Part shown: in pieces, positions 18,977-31,900 of the stretch
Position numbering within the stretch: the stretch's first letter is position 1
Layout of the letters: the number at the start of each line of letters is the position of its first letter
Assembly (NCBI RefSeq): GCF_017874715.1
Contig: NZ_JAGGLR010000007.1
Location: 1 to 64,000 of the forward strand
Reading direction: 5' to 3'
From: Streptomyces iranensis
GTDB lineage: Bacteria > Actinomycetota > Actinomycetes > Streptomycetales > Streptomycetaceae
DNA: 64,000 nucleotides
Made by a program: the position numbers and the translations under genes
Notes under the pieces: generated by a model
The model's input: the letters and a program-made list of their open reading frames with translations, nothing else
What the model was told of the DNA's origin: nothing
Databases searched by the model: none

Positions 18977-20001
18977 TGGCACTGCTCGAGTACGAGGCCC
19001 TGGGCATCGCCCTGCCCGGCATGGCCCGCCCGGTCCTCGACGGCATCGATCTGACCGTGGCCGCCGGTGAGGTCGTCGCCCTGGTCGGTGAATCCGGCTC
19101 CGGGAAGTCGGTCACCGCCCGCGCCGCCCTCGGCCTGTTCCCCATGGAGGCCGAAGTCGAAGGCCGGGTCCGGGTCGATGGAACGGACCTGGTGAGTGCC
19201 GACGCCACCGGCCTGCGGACCATCCGTACGGCCAAGGCGTCGATGATCTTCCAGGACCCGCGGGCGGGCATCAACCCGGTGCGCCGCATCGGGGACTTCC
19301 TCACCGAATCGCTGCGCGTCAGCCACGGCTGGACCAAGGACCGAGCCAACGTCCGGGCCGCCGAACTGCTCGCCGCGGTCGGCCTCCCGGACCCCGGTCG
19401 GCACCTGAGGCAGTATCCGCACCAGCTCTCCGGCGGCATGCTCCAACGCGTCATGATCGCCGGAGCGCTCACCACCGAACCCCGGCTGCTGCTGTGCGAC
19501 GAACCGACCACCGCCCTCGACGTCAGCACCCAGGCCGAGATCATGGCCATCCTGGGACGGCTGCAACGCGAACGCGACCTGGGCCTGCTCCTCATCACCC
19601 ACGACATCGAACTCGCGGCCGCCGCCTGCGACCGCGTCTACGTGATGTACGCCGGGCGGATCGTGGAGACGGCGCCCACCGCCGACCTCTTCGCAGCGCC
19701 TCGCCACCCCTACACCGCGGGCCTGCTCGGCTCGTCCCCTCCCCTGTCTGCGCCGAGCGGCCCGCCCGTCCGGCTGACTCCGATCCCCGGGGCCCCGATG
19801 GGTCTGCTCGACTCCGTCCCCGGCTGCTCCTTCGCGGCCCGCTGCCGCTTCGCCCGGCCCGGCGTCTGCGACCAGTCACCACCACCCCTGGAGCCGCACG
19901 GCACGGCTCTGGTCGCCTGCCACCGCGCCGACGACCTCACCCCCGTGCCCGACGCGCTCGCCGCGACGGCTCCCAACTCAGCGCGGCTGGAGGACGGTTG
20001 A
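18976..20001 (+). CDS. ABC importer ATPase, DppD/OppD family
   Basis: This 341-residue ATPase has Walker A GESGSGKS, a Q-loop FQDP, the signature LSGGM, Walker B LLLCDEPTTALD and the switch ITHD. The C-terminal oligopeptide-transporter extension contains HPYTAGLL and a Cys-containing stretch (CSFAARCRF, CDQ, CHR) as in DppD/OppD proteins, where these cysteines can bind an iron-sulphur cluster. It works as a heterodimer with the ATPase encoded next. The start is ATG 18976. Confidence 0.93.
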   Translation: MALLEYEALGIALPGMARPVLDGIDLTVAAGEVVALVGESGSGKSVTARAALGLFPMEAEVEGRVRVDGTDLVSADATGLRTIRTAKASMIFQDPRAGINPVRRIGDFLTESLRVSHGWTKDRANVRAAELLAAVGLPDPGRHLRQYPHQLSGGMLQRVMIAGALTTEPRLLLCDEPTTALDVSTQAEIMAILGRLQRERDLGLLLITHDIELAAAACDRVYVMYAGRIVETAPTADLFAAPRHPYTAGLLGSSPPLSAPSGPPVRLTPIPGAPMGLLDSVPGCSFAARCRFARPGVCDQSPPPLEPHGTALVACHRADDLTPVPDALAATAPNSARLEDG

Positions 20002-20828
20002 CCAGCGAGACGGACACGCTGCTCCAAGTGAGCGGTCTGCGCAAGACCTACCGGACGGGAAAGGCGGAGGTCGTCGCGGTCGACGACCTGTCGTTCTCCG
20101 TACGGGCCGGCGGCGCGCTCGGCATCGTAGGAGAGTCGGGCTCCGGCAAGACGACCACGGCCCGGATGCTGATCGGCCTCGAACGCCCCGACGCCGGACG
20201 GATCCTGGTCCAGGGCGAGCCACTGACCGCGACCGTACGCGGCAAGGCGCCCCGCCTCTCCCGGGCCAAGGCGGTCCAGATCGTCTTCCAGGACCCGTAT
20301 CTCTCGCTGGACGCGCGCATCAGCATCGGCGCGACCATCGACGGGGTGCTGCGCCTGCACGGCCTGACGGACCGGGCGGGCCGGGCCACCCGCACCAGGG
20401 AGCTGCTCGCCCAGGTCGGCCTCGGCGAGCGCGAGGCGGCCGCGCTCCCCCGCAAGCTCTCCGGCGGCCAGCGCCAACGCGCGGCGATCGCGAGGGCGTT
20501 GGCCATCGAACCCGCCGTGCTCGTGCTCGACGAGGCGGTGTCGGCGCTCGACGTATCCGTACAGGCACAGGTGCTCAACCTCCTCTGGGACATTCGCCGC
20601 GACACCGGCATCGGCCTGGTCTTCGTCAGCCACGATCTGGCCGTCGTGCGATACGTGTGCGACGAGGCGCTCGTTCTGTACCGGGGCCGAACGATGGAAC
20701 ACCGCCCCGTCGCGGACCTCCTCACCGACCCCGGACACCCCTACACACAGCTTCTGCTGGCGTCCGTTCCCCGACCGGGCTGGGACCCCGACTCGATCAG
20801 CAGCCGACGCCGGGAGCACACCAGCTGA
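19998..20828 (+). CDS. ABC importer ATPase, DppF/OppF family (TTG start)
   Basis: This 276-residue ATPase has Walker A GESGSGKT, FQDPYLSLDAR, the signature LSGGQRQR, Walker B VLVLDEAVSALD and the switch VSHD, and ends shortly after HPYTQLLLAS. The best start is TTG 19998, overlapping the previous stop as TTGA and preceded at short range by GGAGG (19989-19993). It gives the usual N-terminus LLQVSGLRKTY. It lacks the longer Cys-rich tail of its partner. It closes the importer operon and converges on the PKS operon. Confidence 0.9.
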   Translation: MTSETDTLLQVSGLRKTYRTGKAEVVAVDDLSFSVRAGGALGIVGESGSGKTTTARMLIGLERPDAGRILVQGEPLTATVRGKAPRLSRAKAVQIVFQDPYLSLDARISIGATIDGVLRLHGLTDRAGRATRTRELLAQVGLGEREAAALPRKLSGGQRQRAAIARALAIEPAVLVLDEAVSALDVSVQAQVLNLLWDIRRDTGIGLVFVSHDLAVVRYVCDEALVLYRGRTMEHRPVADLLTDPGHPYTQLLLASVPRPGWDPDSISSRRREHTS

Positions 20829-20834
20829 CGCATC

Positions 20835-20863
20835 GGCGGTCGCGGGCCGGGCCCGCGATCGCC
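20835..20863. terminator. Hairpin between convergent importer and PKS operons
   Basis: A GC-rich stem (20835-20846 with 20852-20863, one G-T pair) with a 5-base loop fills the 37-bp gap between the two stop codons. There is no T-run, so it is a plausible but weak bidirectional terminator. Confidence 0.5.
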
Positions 20864-20865
20864 GG

Positions 20866-23800
20866 TCAGACCCCGAGCTCGCGGTCGATGAGGGCGAACA
20901 CCTCATCGGCGGTGGCCGCCGCCAGGTCCTGCTCGCCCGCGGGCGCATCGGCCTCCTCGGCGGTGGCGGTGTACTTCCACACCAGGGCCTGCAACCGGTT
21001 CACCAGACCGGCCCGGCGCGGGTCGCCGGCCGGCAGCCCGGCCAGTGCGGCCTCGAGTTCGTCGAGGTGTCCGGACACCGGATGTGCCGCGCCGGCCTCC
21101 CCCGGGTCCACCTCGGCCAGCAGCTGGCCCGCCAGTGTGCGAGGTGTCGGATAGTCGAAGACCACCGTGGTCGGCAGGCTCAGGCCCGTGGCGGCACGCA
21201 GCCGGTTCCTGAGCTCCACGGCCGCGATGGAGTCGAACCCCAGCTCCTTGAACGGGCGGTCCGGCTCGACCGCCTCCGGCGCCGGATAGTGCAGTACGGC
21301 CGCCACATGGGCGCGTACCAGCGCCAGCAGACACTCGGCCCGCTCGTCCCCGGGCAGGGCGGCCAGCTCCCGCCGCAGCGCCGACGCCTCGTCGGTGCCG
21401 GTGTCCGCCGCGGGTCCCCGCGCGGCCTCGATGGCCTGGCGGGCGGCCGGGACACCGTCGAAGAGCCTGCTGGGACGGGCGAGGGTGAACAGCGGCGCGA
21501 AGCGCTCCCATGCCACATCGGCGAGGGTGACGCCCGGATCGTCGTGGTCGAGCACCTGGCGCAGCGCGGTCAGCGCCGGCCGGGAGTCCAGCGGGGACAG
21601 GCCCTGCCGCCGGGAGCGCTCGGTGTGCGAGGTCGTCGTCGCGTCCGCTGTCTCACCGCCGTACGGCAGGTCCCACAGCCCCCACGCGATCGAGACGGTG
21701 GACCGGCCGTCGGCCCGGTCGTGCCGGGCCAGCGCGTCGAGGCAGGCGGCGGCGGCCGCGTACGAGCCGTGGTCCTTGCTGCCCCAGGACGCGGCGACGG
21801 TGGAGAAGTACACCACGGTGTCCCCGGCGCCCATGCCGCAAAGTTCGTCCAAGTGGCGCCCGGTGTCGTCCAGATGGGCGCGGACCTCCTCGGCCAGCCG
21901 TCGCGGGGTGAGCTCCATCAGCGGGGCCAGCTCACCGGAGGCCGAGGTGTGGACGATGGTCCCGATCCGTCCGCTCGCCTCCGCCACGCGCCCGACGAGG
22001 CGCGCGGTGCCTTCGCGGTCGGCGGGCGCGTGGTCGGCCACGGTGAGTCCGGTGCCGAGCGCGTCCAGTTCGGCCTTCAGCTCCACGGCGCCGGGGGCAT
22101 CGCCGCCTCCCGGGCACAGCATCACGATGTGTTCCGCCCCGTCTGCGGCCAGGTGGCGGGCGACCTGGGCGGCGGGCCCGTCGGCGGTTCCGGTGATGAG
22201 CACGGTGCCCCGGGGCCTCCAGGTGCGCCGCGGGGCACGGCCGCCGATCGGGTCGGGGACCAGCCGACGTACGTACGCACCGGCCTGGCGCAGCGCCACT
22301 TCGTCCTCGCCCGAGGCACCGGTGAGCAGGGCGCGCAGCCGCTCCGCGTCGAGGGTGTCCGGGCTCGTGGGCAGGTCCACCAACCCGCCCCACCGGTCGG
22401 GGTGTTCGAGGGCGGCCACCCGGCCGAGCCCCCACAGCTGGGCCTGGTGGGGAGCGTCCAGGGGGTCGGAGTCGTCGACGGAGACCGCGCCGCGGGTGGC
22501 GCACCACAGGGGCGCGGTGACGGCGGCGTCCACCAGCGCCTGGAGCAGGGTGAGCGTGCCGGTGAGGCCGGGCGCCACGCCGGGGAGTGGCGGCGCGTCG
22601 TCGTCCAGGGCCAGCAGCGACAGGACGCCCGTCGGTGGCGGCTCCTCGGCGCACCGGGAGCGCAGCAGCTCGGCCAGCCCCTCGCGGTCGATGTCCTCGG
22701 CCAATTCCAGCCGCCGCACCTGGCCGCCGTCCGCGCCCAGCGCCCGTACGCAGGCGTCGGTCCAGGCGTCGGAGGCGCCCTTCGGGTGGACCACGAGCCA
22801 GGAGCCCACGGCAGCGGGAGCGGCATCGGTGACGGGCCGCCTGTCGTCGGCGACGGGCCGCCACTCGACGCGGTAGCGCCAGGTGTCCACGGCGGAGCGC
22901 TCACGCCGGGCGCGGCGCCATGTCGAGAGCGCGGGGAGCACGGTGCCCAGCGAGGTCCGGTGGCCGGCGTCGTCCGGGAGGCTCAGCGTCTCGGAGAGCG
23001 CGTTCAGGTCCTCGCCCTCCACCGCGGCCCAGAACCGGGACTCCTCCTCGTCCGCCGCGGGCCGGGTGTCGAAGGACACCGAGTCGGCCAGCCAGTACCG
23101 CTCCCGCTGGAAGGCGTAGGTGGGCAGCTCGACGGTGCGCGGGGCGATGGGGCCGGTGGGGTGGAGGGTGGTCCAGTCGACCGCGACGCCCGCAGTGAAG
23201 GCCAGCGCGAGGGACTCGATCAGCCGCGCCGGGCCACCGTGGTCGCGCCGGAGCGTGGGCACGGTGACCGCCTCGACCCCGGCTTCCTCGAAGCTCTCCT
23301 GCATGCCGACGGTCAGTACGGGATGGGTGCTGCTCTCGATGAAGACGCGGTGGCCATCGGCAAGCAGCGCCCGGACGGTGTCGGCGAACCGCACCGGTTC
23401 GCGGAGGTTGGTCACCCAGTACCCGGTGTCCAGCGCGGTGGTGTCGATCCGGCCGGCGGTGACCGTGGAGTAGAACGCCACCGTGGACGCGACCGGCCGG
23501 ACACCGGCCAGGGCCTCCGCCAGCTCGTCGGCGATCTCGTCCACCTGGGGGCTGTGCGAGGCGTAGTCCACCTCGATCGGCCGCGCCCGGTCGCCCGCCT
23601 CCTGACACGCCGCCACGGCGTGCGCCACCTGCTCGGGCGGCCCGGAAATCACCGTGGACGAGGGGCCGTTGACGGCCGCCACGCCCACGGCCGCCGTCTG
23701 GTCGCCCAGCCCGGCCAGCAGCTTCTCGGCCCGCTCACGGCTCACTCCCAGGGAGGCCATCGCCCCGCCACCGGCCAGCCGCCGCAACGCCTTGCTGCGC

Positions 23801-25893
23801 AGTGCCACGACCTTGGCACCGTCCTCCAGCGACAGGGCCCCAGCCACCACGGCCGCCGCGATCTCGCCCTGGCTGTGCCCGATCACCGCCGCTGGACGTA
23901 CGCCGTGGCCTGTCCACACCGCGGCGAGCGACACCATCACGGCCCACAGGACGGGCTGCACCACATCGACACGGCCCAGGTGGCCCGCCCCCTCGGCACC
24001 GCGCAACACATCGGTGAGGGACCAGTCGACGTACGGCGCCAGGGCACGCTCACACTCCGCCACGCGGGCGGCGAACACATGTGAGGCATCGAGCAGTTCG
24101 GCGCCCATGCCCACCCACTGCGAGCCCTGACCGGGGAACACCAGCACCGGGCCCAGGTCCCCGGCCACGGCGGCGCCACCGGGGTGGACCAGGGCCGGGT
24201 GCGTCCCGCCGGTGGCCAGTGCCTCCACGGCCGCCATCAGCTCCTCGCGGGTCTCGCCCACGGCCACGGCCCGGTGGTCGAACACCGAGCGGGTGGTGAC
24301 CAGCGACCAGCTCACCTCGGCGATGGACGGCCCTGGGTCGGCGGCCATTCGCCGGGCGAGGGCGGCGGCCTGCCCCCGCAGGGCCTGGCCGCTACGGGCG
24401 GACAGCACCCAGGGCACCACCGCCGTCGCCACCGCCGTCGCCACCGCCGCCCTCGCCATGGAATCGCGGTCGGCGGGCTCTTCCTGCCCGGCAGGGTTAC
24501 TCGGCTCGGGAGCCTGCTCCAGGATCAGATGGGCATTGGTGCCGCTGATCCCGAACGAGGACACCCCGGCCCTGCGGGGGCGCTCACCCCTCGGCCACGC
24601 CACCGGTTCCGTCAGCAGCCGTACCCCGCCGCCTTCCCACTCCACATGCGAGGTCGGCTCATCGATGTGCAGGGTCACCGGCAGCGTCTCGTGGCGGAGC
24701 GCCATCACCATCTTGATCACACCGGCCACCCCGGCGGCCGCCTGGGCATGGCCGATGTTCGACTTCAACGACCCCAGCCACAGGGGCCGTTCACCGGGCC
24801 GGTCCCGCCCGTAGGCGGCCAGCAGCGCGTGTGCCTCGATCGGGTCGCCGAGGGAGGTCCCCGTGCCATGGGCCTCCACCGCGTCGACCTGATCGGCGGT
24901 GAGCCGGGCGTTCTCCAGCGCCTGGCGGATCACCCGCTCCTGCGATACGTCGTTGGGCGCGGTGAGGCCATTGCTGGCACCGTCCTGGTTGACGGCCGAG
25001 CCCCGGACCAGGGCCAGCACCCGGTGGCCGTTGCGCCGTGCGTCCGACAGCCGCTCCAGCAGCACCAGGCCGACGCCCTCGGAGAAGCCCGTGCCGTCCG
25101 CGGCGGCCGCGAAGGACTTGCAGCGGCCGTCCGGGGCCAGCCCGCGCTGCCGGGAGAACTCGGCGAACGCGGTCGGTGTGGTGAGCGCGGTGACCCCGCC
25201 CGCGAGCGCCAGATCGCATTCGCCCTGGCGCAGCGCCTGGCTCGCCAGATGCATGGCCACCAGCGATGACGAACACGCCGTGTCCACCGTCACCGCCGGA
25301 CCCTCAAGACCGAAGGTGTACGCCACCCGTCCGGAGACCACACTGGTGAGGCTGCCGGTCGTGGCATAGCCCTCGAAGCCCTCCGGCACCTGGGGCATCC
25401 GGGACAGATAGTCCTGGCTGGACACGCCCGCATACACACCGGTCCGGCTGCCCTTCATCGTCACCGGGTCGACACCCGCGCGCTCGAACAGCTCCCAGGC
25501 CACCTCGAGCAGCAGCCGCTGCTGCGGATCCATCGCCAGGGCCTCGCGCGGGCTGATCCCGAAGAACTCCGCGTCGAAGCGGTCGGCGCCGTCCAGGAAC
25601 CCGCCGTGCCGGACATAGCTGGTGCCGGGGTGGTCGGGGTCCGGGTGATAGAGGCCCGCCAGATCCCAGCCTCGGTCGGTGGGGAACGCGGTGATGCCGT
25701 CGCCACCGGAGGCCACCAGCTCCCACAGCTCCTCGGGGCAGCCGACACCACCCGGATAGCGGCAGGCCATGCTCACGATGGCCACCGGCTCCTGGGACCG
25801 CTCCTCCATCTCGCGCAGCCGCTGACGGGCCTGCCCGAGATCCACCGTGACCCGCTTCAGATACTGGCGGAGTTTCTCTTCCGTACCCGACAT
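20866..25893 (-). CDS. Modular type I PKS, one module: KS-AT(methylmalonyl)-KR(inactive)-ACP
   Basis: 1,675 residues. Order: docking helix [17 protein letters not shown] (about 35-460, DTACSSS Cys at about 207); AT (about 570-900) with GHSQGE and YASH, so methylmalonyl-CoA; no DH or ER; KR (about 1230-1420); ACP (about 1520-1590, [11 protein letters not shown]); C-terminal docking segment ([10 protein letters not shown]). The KR looks unable to reduce: the NADPH motif reads GTADGPA in place of GGTGxLG, the catalytic Lys is lost and the Asn after the Tyr is Ala (SYAAAAA), though the Tyr remains. The product therefore keeps a ketone, matching nigericin module 9, whose C13 ketone becomes the spiroketal carbon. 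It is the last gene of the leftward operon, starting 16 bases after the previous stop. The next subunit must be encoded elsewhere. Confidence 0.93.
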   Translation of the reverse strand: MSGTEEKLRQYLKRVTVDLGQARQRLREMEERSQEPVAIVSMACRYPGGVGCPEELWELVASGGDGITAFPTDRGWDLAGLYHPDPDHPGTSYVRHGGFLDGADRFDAEFFGISPREALAMDPQQRLLLEVAWELFERAGVDPVTMKGSRTGVYAGVSSQDYLSRMPQVPEGFEGYATTGSLTSVVSGRVAYTFGLEGPAVTVDTACSSSLVAMHLASQALRQGECDLALAGGVTALTTPTAFAEFSRQRGLAPDGRCKSFAAAADGTGFSEGVGLVLLERLSDARRNGHRVLALVRGSAVNQDGASNGLTAPNDVSQERVIRQALENARLTADQVDAVEAHGTGTSLGDPIEAHALLAAYGRDRPGERPLWLGSLKSNIGHAQAAAGVAGVIKMVMALRHETLPVTLHIDEPTSHVEWEGGGVRLLTEPVAWPRGERPRRAGVSSFGISGTNAHLILEQAPEPSNPAGQEEPADRDSMARAAVATAVATAVVPWVLSARSGQALRGQAAALARRMAADPGPSIAEVSWSLVTTRSVFDHRAVAVGETREELMAAVEALATGGTHPALVHPGGAAVAGDLGPVLVFPGQGSQWVGMGAELLDASHVFAARVAECERALAPYVDWSLTDVLRGAEGAGHLGRVDVVQPVLWAVMVSLAAVWTGHGVRPAAVIGHSQGEIAAAVVAGALSLEDGAKVVALRSKALRRLAGGGAMASLGVSRERAEKLLAGLGDQTAAVGVAAVNGPSSTVISGPPEQVAHAVAACQEAGDRARPIEVDYASHSPQVDEIADELAEALAGVRPVASTVAFYSTVTAGRIDTTALDTGYWVTNLREPVRFADTVRALLADGHRVFIESSTHPVLTVGMQESFEEAGVEAVTVPTLRRDHGGPARLIESLALAFTAGVAVDWTTLHPTGPIAPRTVELPTYAFQRERYWLADSVSFDTRPAADEEESRFWAAVEGEDLNALSETLSLPDDAGHRTSLGTVLPALSTWRRARRERSAVDTWRYRVEWRPVADDRRPVTDAAPAAVGSWLVVHPKGASDAWTDACVRALGADGGQVRRLELAEDIDREGLAELLRSRCAEEPPPTGVLSLLALDDDAPPLPGVAPGLTGTLTLLQALVDAAVTAPLWCATRGAVSVDDSDPLDAPHQAQLWGLGRVAALEHPDRWGGLVDLPTSPDTLDAERLRALLTGASGEDEVALRQAGAYVRRLVPDPIGGRAPRRTWRPRGTVLITGTADGPAAQVARHLAADGAEHIVMLCPGGGDAPGAVELKAELDALGTGLTVADHAPADREGTARLVGRVAEASGRIGTIVHTSASGELAPLMELTPRRLAEEVRAHLDDTGRHLDELCGMGAGDTVVYFSTVAASWGSKDHGSYAAAAACLDALARHDRADGRSTVSIAWGLWDLPYGGETADATTTSHTERSRRQGLSPLDSRPALTALRQVLDHDDPGVTLADVAWERFAPLFTLARPSRLFDGVPAARQAIEAARGPAADTGTDEASALRRELAALPGDERAECLLALVRAHVAAVLHYPAPEAVEPDRPFKELGFDSIAAVELRNRLRAATGLSLPTTVVFDYPTPRTLAGQLLAEVDPGEAGAAHPVSGHLDELEAALAGLPAGDPRRAGLVNRLQALVWKYTATAEEADAPAGEQDLAAATADEVFALIDRELGV
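24418..24450 (-). repeat. Short in-frame 12-bp repeat (Ala-Val-Ala-Thr) in the KS-AT linker
   Basis: Tandem 12-base units encode [10 protein letters not shown] just before the conserved PWVLSARSG segment. The equivalent linker in sister modules lacks it. It is one of several small slippage expansions in this cluster. Confidence 0.7.
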
Positions 25894-25909
25894 CAGTCCT
25901 CACTCACGA

Positions 25910-28900
25910 TCAAGAGGGCAGTTCCCTGTCGATGAACTCGAACAACTCGTCGTCCGACGCGGAGTCGAGGGTGTCGTCGTCCGCGGGGCGGCGGTGCTCG
26001 CCGGTGGCCTCGGCCGCTGTCTCGTCGTTGAGCCGCCACAGCAGCGCCTCCAGACGCTTCGCCAGCCGACCGCGGGCCTCGTCGTGGGCACCGAGCCCCG
26101 CCATCGCCGCCTCCAGCCGCTCCAGCTCGCCGAAGACGGGCGCCGAAGTGTCCGCCTGTGCGGGGCACAGCCGCTCGCGCAGTTCGGCGGCGATGGCCGA
26201 GGGCGTGGGATGCCTGAAGACGACGGTGGCGGGCAGCCGCAGTCCGGTGGCGGCGGCGAGCCGGTTGCGCAGTTCGACGCCGGTCAGCGAGTCGAAGCCC
26301 AGATCCTTGAACGGGGTGTCACCGGACACCGCCCCGGCGTCGACGTGGCCCAGGACCGCCGCGGCCTGGGTGCGCACCAGCGTGAGCAGGATCCGGTGCT
26401 GCTCCTCGGCGGGCACCCCCGCGAGCTGGGCGACCAGACCGGCGGCGGGCGCCCCGGTGGCGGCGGTACGACGGGTGGTCGTGCCGCTGTCGAGGAGCGT
26501 GCGCAGCAGGGCGGGCAGGGTGCCCGCGGGCTGGGCGGCCAGGGTCCGGAGGTCGAGCTGTACGGCCGCGGGCTGCGGGGCGCCGTGCCAGCATGCGGCG
26601 TCCATCAGCCCCAGTGCCTGCGCACCGGACATGGCGGCGATGCCGGAGCGGGACATCCTGGCCAGATCCGCCTCGTCCAGATGCCCGGTCATACCGCTGG
26701 CATCGGCCCACAGCCCCCAGGCCACCGAGACGGCCGGGAGGCCCATGGCCTGGCGGTGGACGGCCAGGGCGTCGCAATAGGCGTTGGCCGCCGCGTAGTT
26801 GGCCTGGGCCGGGCTGCCGAGCACGCCCGCGGCCGAGGAGAACATCACGAACATGCCGAGCCGCAGATGCGCGGTGGCGGCGTGGAGATGGGCCGCGGCC
26901 GTGGCCTTGGGCCCCCACACCCGCGCCAGACGCTCCGGGGTCTGGGAGGTGACCACCGCGTCGTCCAGCACACCCGCCGCGTGGACGACACCGGTCAGGG
27001 GGTGTGCCGGGTCGATGCCCGCGACGAGGTCGTGCACCGCGGCGCCGTCGGTGACGTCCACCGCCTCGATCCGGGCCTCTGCCCCCAGGTCGGCGAGCTG
27101 GGCCGCCAGCTCCTTGGCCCCGGGTGCGTCGGGGCCACCGCGGCTCACCAGCAGCAGATGGCGGATGTTCCAGGCGCGGACGAGATGTTCGGCCACCAGT
27201 GCGCCGAGGGTGCCGGTGCCGCCGGTGATGAGCACGGTGCCGTCCGGGTCCACCGGGGCGGGGACGTCCAGGACCAGCTTGCCGGTGTGCTTGGCCTGGC
27301 TGAGATACCGCAATGCCTCACGCGCCCGGCTCAGCGGCCACGCGTGTACGGGGGGCGGTTCGAGCGCACCGGATGCGAACAACTCGCCCAGCTCGCCCAG
27401 CATTTCGCCGATACGGTCCGGACCGGCGTGGGTGATCAGGTCGTAGGCCCGATAGGTCACCCCGGGATGCCCGGCCGCGATCAGCTCCGGGTCGCGGATG
27501 TCGGTCTTGCCCATCTCCAGCAACCGGCCGCCCTCGCGGAGGAGGCGGAGCGAGGCATCCACGAAGGGCCCGGCGAGGCTGTTGAGCACCACGTCCACGC
27601 CCCGGCCACCGGTGGCCTCCCGGAGTGCCTCTTCGAAGGCCAGGTCGCGCGACGAGGCCCGGTGGGCCGCATCGATGCCCATCTCCTCCAGGGTCCCGTG
27701 CTTCGCCGGGCTCGCCGTCGCGTAGACCTCCGCGCCCAAGTGCCGCGCCATCCGCACCGCGGCCGTTCCCACACCGCCGGTCGCGGCATGGATCAGCACC
27801 GACTCTCCGGGACGCAGCCCGGCGAGGTCCGTCAGTCCGTACCAGGCGGTCAGATAGGCCACCGGTACGGCCGCCGCCTGCCGGAAGCTCCAGCCATCCG
27901 GGATCGGCGCCAGCAACCGCGTGTCGGTGACCGCGAGCGGTCCGAACGACTGGTCGAGGACGCCCATGACGCGATCGCCCACGGACAGATGGGTCACCGC
28001 GGGGCCGATGTCCACCACGACTCCGGCGCCCTCGCCGCCGAGTCCGGTCTGGCCGGGCACCATGCCCAAACCGACCACGACATCACGGAAGTTGACACCG
28101 GCGGCGCGTACGGCGATCCGCACCTGGCCCGCGCCCAGGGGCTCCAGCACCTCGGGGCAGGGCACCGGTACGACGTTCTCCAGGGTCGCCGTGCCCGCCG
28201 TGTCCAGCCGCCATGCCTCGGGCTGCGCCACGGGGCCCACCAGCCCCGCGCCGCCGGTACCGGCGTGGACCAGACGGGGCACGAGGGCCCGACCGGCGCG
28301 AAGGGCCAGCTGGGGCTCGTCCATCTCCACGGCGCGCGCCACGGCGATGCGTACGGCGTCGGTGTGCGGATCGGCTTGGGAGTTGGGCTCATCGTCGCGG
28401 TCGAGGAGGACGAAGCGGCCGGGGTTCTCCGACTGTGCGCTGCGTACGAGGCCCCATACGGCGGCCGCGGCCAGGTCCACCCGGGCGGTGCTCTCGGGGC
28501 CGTCGGCGGCGACCGCGCCTCGCGTGACCACCACCAACCGGGCATCCGCCAACCGTGGTTCGGCCAGCCAGTCCCGTACCAGCTCCAGCGCCCGTCCGGT
28601 CGCCGACAGCGCCACGGCCGACGCCTCCTCGGCGCCCGCACCGTCGGGCCCGGTCAGGTCGGTCATATCGGCGAGAACGACGGACGGGACGGACGGTACG
28701 GGCTCGTCGTCATCGAGTGCCGCGTCGAGCGCGGCCGGATCCGGGTGGCCGCCGGCCCCCAGGACCGCCCAGCCATCGTCCCCGGCCACCGCCTCTCCGG
28801 CCCCGGCGGCGAGCGGCAGTGGAGTCCACTCGACGGTGAACAGACCGTCCGTGGCATGGCTGCCGGGGGCCACCGCCGCCCGCAGCTGATCGACGCTCGC

Positions 28901-31900
28901 CGGCCGCATCGCCACGGAGTCGACGGTCAGCACCGGAGCGCCGACGGCATCGGCCACGGTCAGCCGCAGTGCGCGCTCGCCCTCGGCGGTCTTCTGGTGG
29001 GGAGAGAGACGTACCCGGACCGTGGTCGCCCCGCCCGCCCACAACGTCACACCGTTCCAGGCGAATGGCAGCCAGACCCGGCCATCGTTGGGTTCGGCAC
29101 CGGTCGTCTGGGTGTCATCATGCGCGTCGAACCGGTCGAACCGGTCAAGCTGGTCGATCAGCAGTGCGGGATGCAGCGCGGCGTCCAGCAGCGCCGGGTG
29201 GATGCCGAATCCGGCCTGCTCCCCGGCGGCCTCGGGCAGGACCACCTCCGCGCACACGTCGGCCCCGTCCCGCCACACGGCCCGCAGCCCCTGGAAGGAC
29301 GGCCCGTAGGCATAGCCCGAGGCCGCGACCCGGTCGTAGAACCCCTCGACGCCGAGCGGTGCCGCACCGGCCGGAGGCCACGCCCCGCCCAGTCCCGGCG
29401 CCTCGTCGGAACGGTCCGAGGGCGGGCTCAGCACACCCTCCGCATGACACACCCACCCCGTGCCGGAGTCTCCCTCACCGGGGGCGGGCCGGGAGTACAC
29501 CCGCACCTCGCGGCGCCCGTCCTCGGCGGCCTCGCCCACGACGATCTGCACCCGCAGCCCACCCGACGGCGGCAAGACGAGTGGCACCCGCAGCGCCAGC
29601 TCGTCCACGCCGCCACAGCCGACCTCATCGGCCGCCCGCAGCACCCACTCGGCCAGCGCCGCCCCCGGGACCAGCACCGCGTCCGCCACCACATGCTCGC
29701 CGAGCCATGTGTGCGTACGCGCCGAAATCCGGCCCGTCAGCACATGGCCACGGCCATCGGCGAGTTCCACAGCTGCACCCAGCAGCGGATGTCCGGCGGA
29801 GACCAGCCCGAGGTCGGCCGGGTCGCCGGCGCGTCCGCCATGGCCGTCGAGCCAGTAGCGCTCGCGCTGGAACGCGTAGGTGGGCAGAGGTACCACGCGG
29901 GGCGTCGGAGCGCTCGGGTACAGGGCGGTCCAGTCGACGTCGACCCCGGCGGTGAACGCCTGGGCGAGCGAGTGGAGGAGCTGCGCCCGGCCACCGTGAT
30001 CGCGGCGCAGGGTGGGCACGGTGACAGCCGGGATCTCGGCTTCCTCGAAGGTCTCCTGCAAGCCGAGGGTGAGCACCGGGTGAGTGCTGGCCTCGATGAA
30101 CACCCGATGCCCATCGGACAGCAGCGCCTGAACGGCATCGGTGAACCGCACCCGCTCACGGAGGTTCCGCACCCAGTAGTCCGTGTCCAGGACGGAGCCG
30201 TCGGCACGGCCACCGGTCACGGTCGAGTAGAACGCCGTGCCCGAACCGGACGTATCAAGCGGGCGGACGCCAGCCAGGAGCTCGTCCAACTCCTCGCGGA
30301 TCTCATCCACTTGAGGGCCGTGGGAGGCATAGTCCACCTCGATCAGCCGTGCACGCTCCCCGGCCTCCTGGCACGCGGCCACGACAGCGGCCACCTGCTC
30401 CGGCGGACCCGAAACCACCGTGGACGAGGGGCCGTTGACGGCGGCCACACCCACTCCGGCGGCCTGATCGCCCAGCTGGGACAGCAGCTGCCCCGCCCGC
30501 TCATGACCCATCCCGAGCGACGCCATCGCCCCGCCACCGGCCAACCTCCGCAACGCCTTGCTCCGCAACGCCACGACCCTGGCGCCATCCTCCAGGGACA
30601 GCACCCCCGCGACGACAGCCGCCGCGATCTCACCCTGGCTATGACCCACCACCGCCGCAGGACGTACGCCATGTCCAGCCCACACCGCCGCCAACGACAC
30701 CATCACCGCCCACAGGACAGGCTGGACCACATCCACCCGGCCCAGATCCGCCGCGTCCTCCACCCCACGCAACACATCCGCGAGCGACCAATCCACATAC
30801 GGCACCAGCGCCCCCTCACACTCCGCCACCCGAGCCGCGAACACCGGCGACGCTTCCAACAGCTCCGCACCCATCCCCACCCACTGCGAACCCTGACCCG
30901 GAAAGACCAGCACCGGACCTACGTCTCCCGCCAGCGCCGCCGCACCCGACCACACCACCCCCGGATGCGACACACCCCCCGCCAACGCCCCCACGGCGGC
31001 CAACAACTCCGCACGGTCATCACCCACCACCACCGCTCGATGCTCGAACACCGATCGCGTGGTGACCAACGACCACCCCACATCGACGGGCGAGAGCTCG
31101 GACGCACCCCCCACGCGGTCAGCCAGGGCGGCGGCCTGGCCGCGCAGCGCCTCCGCGCTCCGCGCCGAGAGCACCCACGAGACCGTACCCATGTCGGAGG
31201 GGACCAGCTCCGTCTCCGGTCCGTCCTCCACAGGCACCTGCTCCAGGATCACATGGGCGTTGGTGCCGGAGGCGCCGAACGAGGACACACCGGCCCGGCG
31301 CGGCCGCTCACCGTTCGGCCACTCCGCCGCCTCGGTCAGCAGCCGCACCGCACCGCTCTCCCAGTCCACATGCGGGCTCGGCTCATCGATATGCAGCGAG
31401 GCAGGCAGCATTCCATGGCGCATGGCCTGCACCATCTTGATGACACCCGCGACACCCGCCGCCGCCTGCGTATGCCCGATGTTGGACTTGATCGAGCCCA
31501 GCAGCAGCGGCCGCTCGGCGGGGCGCTCCTGACCGTAGGTGGCCAGGAGCGCCTGCGCCTCAATGGGGTCGCCGAGTGTGGTACCCGTACCGTGCGCCTC
31601 CACCGCATCGACATCCGATGCCGACAGCCCGGCGCTCGCCAGCGCCTGCCGGATCACCCGCTGCTGCGACGGACCGTTCGGCGCCGTCAATCCATTGGAC
31701 GCGCCGTCCTGGTTGACGGCGGAGCCACGGATCACCGCCAGGACGTCGTGGCCGTTACGCCGGGCGTCCGACAGCCGTTCCAGCAGCAGAACGCCCACAC
31801 CCTCGCCCCAGCCGGTGCCATCGGCGGCCGCCGCGAAGGGCTTGCAGCGGCCATCAGGGGCCAGGCCGCGCTGACGGGAGAAACCGGTGAACACATCCGG

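Noticed and set aside
13755..20828. The ABC transporter as the polyether exporter
   Set aside because: It has a substrate-binding lipoprotein and DppBCDF-type parts, which is an importer architecture.
20866..21560. A thioesterase domain at the end of the leftward PKS operon
   Set aside because: The last subunit ends with an ACP and a docking helix ([10 protein letters not shown]), so the chain passes to another subunit and is not released.
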